Shown: positions 12,919 through 23,181 of the stretch, piece after piece | Layout of the letters: every line of letters begins with the position of its first letter | Numbering within the stretch: position 1 is the first letter of the stretch | NCBI GenBank assembly: GCA_012274445.1 | Contig: JAAROD010000094.1 | Location: forward strand, 434,001 to 498,000 | Length of the DNA: 64,000 bases | DNA from: Sclerotiophoma versabilis | Lineage: Eukaryota; Ascomycota; Dothideomycetes; Pleosporales; Didymellaceae | Direction: 5' to 3' | Made by a program: the position numbers and the translations under genes | Notes under the pieces: model-generated | What the model was told of the DNA's origin: nothing | Database searches by the model: none | What the model saw: only the letters and a program-made list of their open reading frames with translations

Positions 12919-14016
12919 ATGTCGTTTTTCGAAAATAATCCCCTTACGCAATACACTACACCACCCAACAACTACATTGGCTCGACCTTCTTCCTCTCTT
13001 ACATCGTTGTCGCGTTGTGCCTCACTTCAACCATTGGCTACTCTCTCTACACACAATATATATCTGCATTCCATTCCCATCCCTCTTCACCACCGAGCAA
13101 ATTCAAACAGAATGATGCCGGAAAAGTCGAAACAAGGAACGCGCGCGCTCGACACATCAAGATCTATGCTGCACTGGCGCTCATCAGCTTTGCCAGTATC
13201 TCGTGGCACATGCTAGGCTTCCTTATTACCTCGTTTCTGAAGTGGAATAATAGCTCGACTCATAACGTATTCGCCGTACTATGCAACGACGCGTTCGACA
13301 AGCTAAAGAGGTGGATGTTGGAAACAAGTTTATTCAATGACTTCGCCGTTCAGCTAGTAGCTGATGGCGAAAGCGCTGTTTGGACGCAACTAACTATTCT
13401 AGCAACCTGGGGTTGGAATCTATGGCTTGGTGTCAAAGGTGTGCTTCAGTCCGCACCAATGCAGAACGAGTTTTCGAACTAGTACTAACAACGAGCAGGC
13501 CGTCAGTACCACTTCACCACAAGAACAATGCTCCCTTTCATTATACTAGGTCAAAATCTGCCCATCAGCTTCACGGTCGCGCTATTTATCATCCAACTCC
13601 ATCTCTCCGCTCCAGATGTAGCTGGATTCAAGAGAGAGAAACAGAATAGTGCTCAGCCCAAGCAAGCACCCATCGCCTCGTCCCTGCTTCCAACTATCAT
13701 CCTAAACGCGCTGCTCCTCGCCCAGCCCTCTCTCCGCGGGCACCCAGGGTTTTCCTACCTGCTTTTGGCCGAGCGCGCGCTTCTTTTCTTACCGCATACA
13801 GGGCTGCTGAAGCTAAGTAATGCAGACATGAAGAGGAGTGCTGCAGTTTCAGGGGGGTTTGTTGTGGCGAACTGGGCGATGCTAAGGAAGGCTATTGATG
13901 TGAAGGATGTGGTTACGTCGCTAGTGTGGAAGGGTCAGGCGGTTAAGACGATGGGATGGGATGCTGTGCTGAGTGCGGTTGTGTATGGGGTTTTGAGTTG
14001 GGGCGGTGGTGTTTGA
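12919..14016 (+). CDS. conserved multi-pass membrane protein, unknown function
   Basis: Exons 12919-13438 and 13499-14016; 345 residues. The intron has a CTAAC branch point and closes the phase (…WLGVKG|RQYHFTTRTM). At least seven hydrophobic stretches are visible: about residues 24-45 (FFLSYIVVALCLTSTIGY), 80-103, 152-170, 185-205 (LPFIILGQNLPISFTVALF), 230-247, 258-277 and 325-340. Charged loops rich in Lys and Arg lie between the first and second segments and after the fourth. No catalytic motif or named family is recognised. The layout fits an endomembrane protein found in many filamentous ascomycetes. It begins 291 bp after the E1-beta stop on the same strand. Confidence 0.8.
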
Positions 14017-14531
14017 GTAATGTGGTTGGAACTCATGGTGGTGTACAAAGTGATACGGATGCTTTGAATGGTGACAGGAACAATAAGAATAGTCAACAGT
14101 GGGTGCACTCCCTGGAACAACGTCTCCCGTCTCTCTTTTCTACTCAATTTAACGCTGAAACCGCTTACGACCCCAGACTGATCACCATTGGTATAGGAAA
14201 CATGATCATGGATGGTTCCTTCTCGGTTTGGTAGATCCCTGGCCAGACGGGTGCGCGTTGCTGCACCCCAGATCTCGGTTCCCACCCGATCAAGATATCG
14301 CGGGAGATCCGCGTTCCACACCAACCGCATCGAGTTTAAGGGAAGGTACACACGTCATCGACTTTGCAAACGTCAGAAGCTGTCACTACAGACGCGAGCT
14401 ACATTTTAGGAAACGAGCTCAGAGCTCCCCATGGCTTTTCTTCTCATACTTTTTGACTGAGTTTGTATTAAAATTATCAAAACAACAAATCCATTAAGCA
14501 AAATTTCCATTGAACGTCTCCACTAAACACA
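14017..14531. other. intergenic spacer with OHR promoter
   Basis: 515 bp between the membrane-protein stop and the Ohr start. No conserved ORF. The last 100 bp is A/T-rich and probably contains the Ohr core promoter. Confidence 0.4.
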
Positions 14532-15168
14532 ATGGCTTCAAGAACTTTCACGCCTATGTTGCGCAGCGCGATGCGCGTTTCGCCCAGGACTGTCTCCTCA
14601 GCTCCGCGTCGCTTTTTGAACACCGAGACTGCACCCAGTCTGTACGCCACACATGCTAAGGTTGTAGGAGCGCGCGTTGGGTAAGTCACCAACCACGTTA
14701 TTTAGCTAAAATCCATGACTGAACCATGACAGCCACGTTGAAGGCGAGAACCTCAAGGTCGACCTCACCATGGCTAAGGCTCTTGGCGGCAAGGGTGATG
14801 CTGGCAAGACGAACCCCGAGGAGCTTTTCGCTGCTGGCTACGGTAACCTACACCACATTTCCAACGTACATAGCACACTCTAACAGCTTCCAGGTGCGTG
14901 CTTTCAGTCTGCAATGAACGCCGTAGCGCCTAGCCTCAACGTTAAGATGCCAACCACGCCCGAGGACTCTATTGTCGAGACAACGGTGCACTTGGTTGGC
15001 AGCATGAAGGACCTGGATATGGGTCTTCGTGTAGAGATGAACGTCAAGGTTAAGGGACTGAGCAAGGAGGACTTGGAGAAGGTTGTGTACAAGGCGAGGC
15101 AGGTGTGCCCGTACTCGAGGGCCACGAAGGATAATGTGTACACGACGGTCACTTGTGAGACTATGTAG
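14532..15168 (+). CDS. OsmC/Ohr organic hydroperoxide reductase, mitochondrial type
   Basis: Thiol peroxidase of the Ohr/OsmC family, reducing organic and fatty-acid hydroperoxides. Exons 14532-14680, 14733-14842, 14894-15168; 177 residues. A basic Ser/Arg-rich leader of about 30 residues suggests mitochondrial import. The core has YATHAKVVGARVGHVEG, NPEELFAAGYGACFQSAM and VCPYSRATKDN. The two catalytic cysteines (about Cys89 and Cys158) are both present, as is the Glu of the NPEELF motif. Splice junctions restore GYGAC across the third exon start. Length is typical (about 140 residues plus leader). Bacterial Ohr is regulated by OhrR; nothing comparable is visible here. Confidence 0.92.
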
Positions 15169-15584
15169 AGTGGATCCATACGTGCTCTGGGGAAGAATAT
15201 AGTAAGTCCGGCATGAATGTTTCTTAACAAAATCGGGAATGACCTGCAACATTATCTTATTCTATCTTTTTCAACGTACTCCATGTTTTCATAGCGAATA
15301 TTTTAGACGTGGTTTTTAAGGGACTGTGACAAGTAGCAAACACCTTCACTGCAAACTTAGGCCCCTGGCTCGAGATCCGTACTTGATCTCACATCCAGAC
15401 ACCGAGCATAGCCGGATAGTAGTGTAAAACGATGAGAAAGGGTTTGACCAGGCAATGATTTGAGGCAATACTGAAGAGCCAAGACATGATGGGTGAGACA
15501 AAGTCATTTAATCTACATGAGTCAAGAAAAAATCATCCGCAGGGTATATGCTTTTCCAAAATCGCTTCATCATGCTCAAACAGC
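15169..15584. other. convergent 3' spacer (Ohr / MFS transporter)
   Basis: 416 bp between two converging stops. A/T-rich and without a conserved ORF; expected to hold both polyadenylation regions. Confidence 0.4.
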
Positions 15585-17205
15585 CTAGAACCAGCCCATG
15601 CCCTCCTTTCTGCGCACTGCAACATGCATGAAAATATACACGAATGTGCCGAACCCAAGCATGCCCGAGATAACGCCAAAGCCCATCAGATACTTGGGTT
15701 TGTCTTCCGCGGGGAAGAGGTAGGCGCCGTAGATCTGAGCGAGGTTACCCATAGCGTTGACAAGTGCGAGTGCAATGGCGCGAACTTCAGGCTCCATGTC
15801 GCCAAATGTGGCACTCGCGAAGCTCAATGCGAGCGCGTTACTCGACCACAGACCAGCAGCCATGAGCACCAAGAGCGCATATCTCGCCGTGAAGTTGAAG
15901 ATGGTGCAGACGCAGATGGCAGTCACGAACGCAAAGGCGAGCCATGATGAGATTAGCAGGCCCCGGTGATTGGACACGCGGTCCGCGAAGAAGGTTGTGA
16001 TGGCGGTGCACACGAAAGCGACGGCGTAGATGGGTGCGGTCATGTATTGCGCTTGCACGCGGTCGGTATATCCCAGGCCGGTGACGAGGGTTGGATAGAA
16101 GTAGCTGAGGGTGCTGGATCCAACGATGACCTGATTTTGATTCGTCAATAATAGGGTTGGAGATGTGGTGGGGAAAGACAAACCATGTAGCCCAGGACAA
16201 AACCGATGGTGCGCCAGTCGAGGATGGCGAGTTTGAAGGACTTGAGCTTGCCCATGCGCTCATCACCCGCGCTGTACGACTTGATGCCGCCTTCTCGGAG
16301 ACGGGCAACAGCGATTGCGCGCTCGCGCTCCGTGAGGCGCGAGCTGGTGGCTGGGAAGTCAAGGAGGATGAATGATGCGATACCGGCCCAGACGATTGTT
16401 GCTACGCCTTCAATGATGAAGAGCCTGGTAATGGGTCAGTGTGATTACGAGCAGTTCAGCATGTATGTCACTCACCATCGCCATCCGCGTAGTCCTCCCG
16501 CACCTTCCATGCCGCCGGTGATGGCACCAGCTAGAAGGCCTCCAAAGCATCCAGACAAGATGGCAGCCGACATGTATACACCGAAGCGTTTAGACTGCTC
16601 ATCACGCTTGTACCAGGATGAAATAATGAGCAGGATACCTGGAGCTGCACCTCTATTAGCTTTTTCCTTTCTGCAGTTGTGGAAGAAGTCATACCGAAAC
16701 CAGCTTCAAAGACACCGACGAAGATGCGAAGAACTACGAGGTGATGGAAATGATTGATCGCAGCCATAACGCATGTCAAACCACCCCAGATCGCCATGAT
16801 AGTCGGGAGATAGAGAGATGGCTTCCACCTCACAAGAATCATGTTGGACCCTGGTTCAAAAGCCACATATGTGACGAAGAAGACTACGAGAGCGATGGAG
16901 TATTGATTTGAGTCGAGTTTGAGGTCGTCTGCCATACCAGCAATCTTAGCGTTTCCGATGCTGGACGTATCCTGTTAGTATGCATCGATGAGAATCTCCA
17001 AGGTAGACGAAGCTCACTTCGTGCGGTCCATATAACTGAGAAGGTACATGAGCCAGATGGTTGGTAAAAGATATAAATCAATCTTTCTGACTAGCTTCTT
17101 CTCTTCTTCAGGTGTCCACGTCAGCTCTTCGGAGACTTCGACGTGGTCCTTGGAGGCATCCATCACTTTCAGATCTGCAGCTTCGTAGGACTTCGGTGTC
17201 TCCAT
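15585..17205 (-). CDS. MFS transporter, anion:cation symporter (DAL5/TNA1-like)
   Basis: Major facilitator of the fungal ACS/allantoate-permease group, which imports small organic acids, vitamins and some sugar acids. Exons (minus): 17205-17018, 16960-16695, 16650-16476, 16424-16184, 16130-15585; 471 residues. Splicing restores SYMDRTNIGNAKIAGM, the signature of this group, then FEAGFGAAPGILLIIS, LRGWRWLFIIEG and VLGYMVIVGSST. About 12 hydrophobic segments are visible with a large charged loop between the sixth and seventh. Both termini are hydrophilic as usual. It is divergent from the SDR gene across 724 bp that contain the 16-base word at 17590. Substrate cannot be named from sequence. Confidence 0.92.
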
Positions 17206-17929
17206 GATGTGTTATGGGGCGTGTGGCAAAATGTATAAACGCGAAGACAGCAGAGACAAAGAGGTCGTAGTGATGATGTCTGAGTAACCCCTGTATCTAA
17301 AGCGTTGCCGATAGTGGAGTTGAGATGGTCGTCCCAATGAAGGGATTCCGCCAGAGCTTTATAGAGGAAGAACAGAACCTACGATTAGGTCCCCTTGATG
17401 GTGTTCTGAACGAGCTTAGGCCACCCCGGATTTACTGTCAACCCCAGAACCCCAGATACAGGCAGATGTCAGCAGGTTTGTTGGGGACAACTCCAGAATT
17501 GTGGGTTAGCGACACTCATCCATTGGTTCCGGGGTTGATGGAACCAGACCGATGTTGAAGCTCGTGTGCCTTTGGCACCCTTTAGAAAATTGTGCCTCGA
17601 GACGGTGACTAGCGTGATTCTGAGATGCGGAGAAATGCAATGGAGTAGAGACGCTAGACTAGGGTTTAGTCTTCCAGCTCGTTGCGAGCAACTTCGCTGC
17701 GCGAATCGGCACGGTGCCGTTGGAGACTTGCTTATTCGTTGTTACGATTGAAGTCGGAAACGTCGCCCGGTTCTGGTCGCCACGCAGCAGGTGGAGTTGG
17801 GAGTCGAGCGATACTTAAACGTTCCAGTGCCTGGTAGGTGCAGTCTACATTCATTAATAGCTCCAGCTTTCCCCTCCTTTCGCTTGACCTTCCACTTCGT
17901 CAGAGTTCCTCGATTACATACCCCTCAAT
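17206..17929. promoter_or_regulatory. divergent promoter of MFS transporter and SDR
   Basis: A 724-bp spacer between two outward-facing start codons. It contains the 16-mer TTGTGCCTCGAGACGG at 17590-17605 and several short C/G runs of the CCCCAG / CCCCGG kind around 17430-17540, possibly carbon-catabolite (CreA-type) sites; that assignment is inference. The last 120 bp before the SDR start is C/T-rich, as in many ascomycete core promoters. Confidence 0.6.
17590..17605 (+). promoter_or_regulatory. 16-bp shared promoter word, copy 1
   Basis: TTGTGCCTCGAGACGG. It lies about 340 bp before the SDR start and about 385 bp before the transporter start. An identical copy lies at 21909-21924 upstream of the aldolase gene. 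The core CTCGAG is palindromic. Candidate regulator site; binding is not shown. Confidence 0.5.
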
Positions 17930-18826
17930 ATGTCTCCTTCAGCTATTGTTTCCGAGGCCGCATCTGTGCCTACCACCGATCCAACAAATGTAAAGCCCGA
18001 AATTGTCGAGCAAGCAGGCATCCCGCCATACCTGTCGACTATGCCAAGTGAGGACTTTGATTGGAAAGTTTCACTGAGGAACAAAGTCATTGCCATCACT
18101 GGAGCAAACCGTGGTATTGGTCTCGGTCTTGCGACAGTCTTCCTGGCGAACGACGCCGCCCAGATTTACTCGCTGGATTTGTTCGAACCTGGCGAGGAAT
18201 TCGAAGCGCTCCAGAAAGCCTACCCCAAGCGTGTCCATTACCTGAACTGCGACGTCACCTCAGAAGAGAGCGTCACTAGAGCCGTTGACCAAATCGTTGC
18301 TCAGGCTGGCGCCATTCACGGCATGGTTGCCAACGCCGGCATGACGAAGCATCAGCCAGCCTTGAACTTCGACCAGGCACAGCTCGAACAAATGTTCAAC
18401 CTCAATGTCTTTGGCGCGTACTACTGCGCTACTGCTGCCGCGAAAAAATTTATCGAGTTGGGCATCAAGGGCAGCGTTGTGTTCACTGCCTCCATGACAT
18501 CGTATCGGCCTAACCGAGCTGGACCATCTGCACCGTATGGCGGTACCAAAGCGGCCGTTCGCAATATGGCACATACCCTTGCAATGGAGTGGTCCAAGCA
18601 CGGTATCCGCGTGAACAGCATCTCTCCAGGATTCGTCAGGACACAGATGACTTACAAGATCGAGCGCGCACCAGATTTCGCGGAGAAGATGCACTACTAC
18701 GGTGGCATGCCCAGGTTGGCAGACCCTAGGGAGCTTGGTGGAGGCTACGTTTATCTGCTGAGCGATTCCGCTTCATATACGACTGGCATTGACATTCCCA
18801 TCGCTGGTATCGTAGGCGCATGGTAG
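17930..18826 (+). CDS. short-chain dehydrogenase/reductase (polyol/sorbose-reductase-like)
   Basis: Classical SDR using NAD(P)(H); nearest in style to fungal sorbose reductase, mannitol or arabinitol dehydrogenases, so a sugar/polyol keto-alcohol conversion is likely. Single exon, 298 residues. An N-terminal extension of about 48 residues precedes the Rossmann fold. Motifs: TGANRGIG (57-64), CDVTS (107-111), NAG (135-137), FTASMTSY with catalytic Ser at about 188, and YxxxK as Tyr203/Lys207 in PYGGTKAAV; then SPGFVRTQMT. The usual C-terminal 'TGxxxxVDGG' is altered to TTGIDIPIAGIVGAW. The first ATG after a C/T-rich tract was taken as start. Divergent from the transporter; regulator and aldolase genes follow, suggesting one catabolic set. 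Confidence 0.9.
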   Translation: MSPSAIVSEAASVPTTDPTNVKPEIVEQAGIPPYLSTMPSEDFDWKVSLRNKVIAITGANRGIGLGLATVFLANDAAQIYSLDLFEPGEEFEALQKAYPKRVHYLNCDVTSEESVTRAVDQIVAQAGAIHGMVANAGMTKHQPALNFDQAQLEQMFNLNVFGAYYCATAAAKKFIELGIKGSVVFTASMTSYRPNRAGPSAPYGGTKAAVRNMAHTLAMEWSKHGIRVNSISPGFVRTQMTYKIERAPDFAEKMHYYGGMPRLADPRELGGGYVYLLSDSASYTTGIDIPIAGIVGAW

Positions 18827-19749
18827 AGGAAGGTTGGCCGAGGCCTGTTGAAAGTTGCTGCATTGAGAGGAGTTTTGGTAAAGGTCAAAGATCACGATTC
18901 CCATAGTATGAATTTTATGAATCATCTGAATTACATCCGTATACTGATGGCCGCGAGGCGACACGGTGCTTGAAGGAATTTGCGCATTGTTGATGGCGTT
19001 TTGTAGAGTTTCGTAGCAGAAAAATCTGACTAAGCCACGTGGTCGCAGAAGCAGAGGGGCGCTCAGAACAGGTGACTCTGTTTCGACAGGAAACAAAGTC
19101 TTCCACAAAAGGTTCAATCAGGTCCCAGGCTGCAAGATCATAACTCAGCGGCGGCCAAGCTGTGGAATGGACAAAAGTTCCAAGGCTGGTCAGCCAAGAG
19201 GCGCTCGCGAAATCTCGGGTACGCTATTAAATACAGCCGAGCCGTCACGTTGAGTCTCATCTCTATGAACTGCGCGGTTCAAGAATGAGTTTGCATGATC
19301 ATCTCTAAAGCCGAAGCTCATGCGTTGACTTTGAGGGCGCATCACGTGGCTGTCAACTGCATGCTTCCGCAGAGCTGAACTGCCAGGATCAGAACCATTC
19401 CTGTGTCCCCACAGAACACGGAATTCAACAAATCAGCATACTTACGCGTCTCCTAACGGGAAGCCAGAACTCGACCTCGAAGCGAAGCCACCTCAGCATG
19501 CGCAGCCTTGTCCGAGATGCCGATTACATCATCAGGCGTTCCTAAATCGCGAAAGCCGCGTCCTTCCAGAGCGAAGGGATTGAGGACAACGACAGGTTGG
19601 TGAGTGACCCTGGATCAACATTGGCTGGCCAATGCGTTTCTATCTCTTTAGATAACAGGTCTCTTGTGATACTACGTCCTATCCTCTCGCTGATGGACGC
19701 GCCCGGTTCATTTCGACCTGAGCTAATTAGAGTCTAGTCTAACATGCAG
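18827..19749. other. spacer upstream of Zn2Cys6 regulator
   Basis: About 0.92 kb. It should carry the regulator's first exon, but none is found with canonical splice sites. The only CxxC followed by Arg here is CPRCR at 19509-19523, in a frame open from about 19335 without an ATG. Otherwise nothing recognisable. Confidence 0.4.
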
Positions 19750-21585
19750 AGGGCGTCGCATCAAATGTGATGAACAAAGACCGCGTTGTGCGACATGCAT
19801 GAAGTCAGATAGAGAATGTCGATATGCATCACCCAACGATGTAACAAATGGTTCGACGCCACCGGCGCAAGCAAGCGCATCACCAGCACTGAACAGAAAG
19901 TCAATCACGAGTGATACTCAGTTTACCAACTCGCCGGAGCTGCAGTTCGAATCGCCCTTGACTACTGGGAGTGTTGCTTCGATGCCCTCGCCAAACTCAG
20001 CTCCCTATGAGTGGTACGACCTGCTTGCTGAAGATGCAATTCAGAATGTTGCAAAATACAATCTGAATCTGGATGTCGAGAAACCACGCCTCTCACAAAG
20101 AGAGAGCCCTGAACGAGAAGAACCAGCTCTGGACCCTCAGTTAAGATCGCCAGACCAAGACCACGATAACCAGCTGGGATCACCACTTGATCAGGTATCA
20201 TCACCCAACCAGAGTCAGAGGCTGCCCTCCATCCTACAGGACCAATGGAACTCAATCGAGAACATACCTTTGACTGAAGATGAACTAGTACTCTTCCAGC
20301 ACTACGTTGCAGTGGTAGGCCCGATACTGGATCTTTGCGACCCTACGCAACAATTTTCGACAGCTGTACCCCGTCTAGCTGTACACAACTTGGGTTTACT
20401 GAAATCATTGCTGGCAGTAGCAGCACGTCACCTGGCAGCGCTCAACCAACCTTCATTCCCGCAACCTAGCAGCGATGCTCACATAGTGAACCCGCTCCTT
20501 AATGTTGCTACGCAATACTACTACGAGACGCTGCATTACCTATCCCAAAACCTAAACCAGGGCAGCTACTCGAAGTCCAGGGAGATAATAGCAACTGCGC
20601 TTCTGATTAGCACCTATGAGATGTTTGATGCTGAGGGCCAGTATAACAATGGTGCGTGGGAGCGCCACCTGCGCGGCATCTTTTGGATTCAGAGGTCACA
20701 GAACAACAATGGGTAAGTGCTTTCCACGAATCTGTGGTGCAAGTGGGGGCAGTTTTTCCAATGGTCACCCACGATGCATCTACTCGTGCGGCATGTGTGC
20801 AAATATCCCGGCGAGAACACAACTAACGCTTATGCAGTGAATGCAAGGATCCGCTCCGAAGAGCAGCATGGTGGGCCTGGATACGTCAAGATTCCTGGGT
20901 TGCCTTTCGAGAGGGTCGTAGAGTATTGACCATTTGGAGACCACTGCGACGTCTTGACGATTTGTCACCAGATGAACTCTGTCTCAGGATCATCTATATA
21001 AATGGACGCTGTGTCGATTTTGCATCCACAGAATCCGTTAAGAAGTACGATGTGGACACACGAATAGACCAGGCCAAAAAGCTTACTCAAGCTCTAAACG
21101 ATTGGTATAACATCCTGGGATCCTCATTCCAGCCAATTTACAAGCCTGCATTGCCGGCACATGACAGCTTTTTCCCGCCGATATGGATACACCCGCCATC
21201 CCACGCCGCTGCGATACAGACATATCATCTTTCCCGTATTATTGTCGCCATTAACGAGCCTTCGTTGGGCGGCATGGATGATATGCGCAGTCGGCAGCGA
21301 CTTCTAGATGACAGCGTGGAGACGATTTGTGGAATTGCCAGTACGCATCAGGGCAGAGAGGTTCCGAGTGCCATGGCTAACGTCAGGGCTCTGTATGCAG
21401 GTGAGTCTCAACGTTTTTAGTAGTTACTGCATCGAACTGACTTTGACGCAGCTGGTCTTGCCGTACGAGATCCTGCCAAACAGGCCGCCGTTCTCCATCT
21501 CCTGGAGAGAACTCTTGAGGTTACCAGATTCCCTCCGAAAAGCCTTCTACAAGATCTTACCACACATTGGCTTGGAGAGCAATGA
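19750..21585 (+). CDS. Zn2Cys6 transcription factor, 5' end not resolved
   Basis: Fungal binuclear-cluster regulator. Visible exons: 19750-20712, 20838-21400, 21452-21585. The first visible exon follows a clear branch point and acceptor (CTAACATGCAG) and begins GRRIKCDEQRPRCATC, the second half of a Zn2Cys6 cluster (four of six Cys). The central part carries NNNGECKDPLRRAAWWAWIRQDSW across the second intron and FREGRRVLTIWRP, typical of the fungal TF middle-homology domain, and ends WLGEQ. The first half of the cluster (CxxCR) should be in an upstream exon, but no in-phase GT donor after such a motif was found. If translation starts at the ATG at 19799 the product lacks most of the DNA-binding cluster. 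Its place between SDR and aldolase suggests a pathway-specific regulator. It may be a degenerating gene. Confidence 0.75.
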
Positions 21586-22205
21586 TACTGAAAACTTCTA
21601 TATCATTGTATGGCTACCTACGACACTGCTGACATGTAGGGTAGCCAAGTCCTGTCTTCAACACTCGACTCAGCTTTGTGTGGATGAATCATGGAAGCCA
21701 TCATGACTTTCCAAACACAATAACCTCATACGAGATATGCACAACCTACGAACCTCGCCACGTGCTTCAGCCGCGATGCAAAGTGCACACGATGCGAGCG
21801 CGCATCTCCATGCTTATGGCTCCACGTCCGAGTCATGCTATCGGTGTGTGGGGTAAGCAACGCGGGGTAGGCGGCGACGGTAAAGATCAGCCACCACCCT
21901 TTTGACAGTTGTGCCTCGAGACGGGGCACGTTCAGCTCAACACCATGTTCTCTCGCCAGCAGCCGCAAGACCGAAAGCGAACTATGCCGCTTCGGCTATG
22001 CGCTTCCTCATGATAGAGACTCGACTCGAGCACCAATCGTATTGTTCCTCTCCCGCAAGACCTCCGCTGTCCAACTACCGGGCAGATGGCCGCAGCTCCG
22101 ATATTTCGAGAGCTATGATGGTATGAGCGTGTGCTGTCCCGAACAAGTTCTCGAATACCAATTGCTTCTGCACACAGTCTGTCTCGAACAACTTTCACGC
22201 ATAGC
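21586..22205. promoter_or_regulatory. aldolase promoter region
   Basis: 620 bp between the regulator stop and the aldolase start. It contains the second copy of the 16-base word at 21909-21924. No conserved ORF. Confidence 0.5.
21909..21924 (+). promoter_or_regulatory. 16-bp shared promoter word, copy 2
   Basis: TTGTGCCTCGAGACGG, identical to 17590-17605 and in the same orientation relative to the gene that follows; about 297 bp before the aldolase start. Confidence 0.5.
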
Positions 22206-23181
22206 ATGATGAATCTCAAAGAAAATCGCACACTGCGCATTCTCAATGCAGCAGCTGCAGGCAAATATGGTGTCCTTGCAGCCATTGCGTAGGATGATCT
22301 GTACCAAACGCGTAACAACGGCACTCACACTTTTCCAGCTACAACATCGAACAACTCACAGCCCTCGTCCACGCTGCTGAGGCAAAGCGCTCACCCTTAA
22401 TCATTCAACTTTTCCCATCGACACTTACACAGCTCCCTTTGCTAGCGCACGCCGCTGCCCATGCGGTCAAGACCGCAACAGTTCCGTTGTCGCTGCATAT
22501 CGACCATGCACAAAACGAAGCGCAAATCCGCGAGATCATCACAACACTACCAGTCGACTCTGTCATGGTCGACATGTCACATTATGAGGAGGCTGAGAAC
22601 CTAGAGAAGACGGAGCGTTTGGCAAAGGAGTGCCATGCAAAGGGCATCGCTGTGGAAGCTGAGAGTGGGCGAATAAATGGCGGCGAAGATGGCATCGCAG
22701 ATACTGGCGACCTGGAAGGTAAGAGGACATTTACTCGTGGCCCGGGTTTCGTAATTCAAGCTAACTTCGCTGTTTAGCACTTTTCACATCCCCAGAAGAC
22801 GTCGATAAATTCGTCTCCGCCGGTATCGACATCCTCGCACCCTCAGTCGGCAACGTGCACGGCGATTACGGGCCGTCTGGCCCTGCAGAGGGGCAGATCC
22901 ACTTTGATCGCCTCGAGGCCATCGACAAGCAGATCAACAAGCGAGTACTGGTAGCGCTGCACGGCACAAACGACTTCCCAACAGAAGTAATGCAGAGGTG
23001 CATACGCGCCGGTGCGGTTAAGCTGAACGTCAATAAGCTATTGTTGGAAGTTGGCAACGAGGTGCTCAGGAAGAATGCGGCGATTACATCGCTGGTGCAG
23101 TTGATTGATCAGCAGAAGGAAGTCGTACAAGCGGAGACGGAGCGGTGGATGGATATTTGCGGGAGCAGTGGAAAGGCATGA
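22206..23181 (+). CDS. class II (zinc) ketose-bisphosphate-type aldolase
   Basis: Zn-dependent aldolase of the FBA/KbaY/GatY family, which cleaves ketose (bis)phosphates or related keto acids into two smaller carbonyls. Exons 22206-22288, 22339-22718, 22778-23181; 288 residues from the first of two adjacent ATGs (MMNLKENRTLR). Metal and catalytic motifs: SLHIDHAQNE (Asp83, His84), VMVDMSHY, VEAESGRINGGED (Glu136), SVGNVHGDYG (His182) and VALHGTND (His216), then KLNVN. All three metal His are present. Length is that of the KbaY/GatY branch rather than the about 360-residue yeast Fba1, so this is not the glycolytic enzyme. Splice phases close (AAIA|YNIEQL; DLE|ALFTSPED). The neighbourhood points to sugar or sugar-acid breakdown, but the substrate is unknown. 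Confidence 0.9.
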
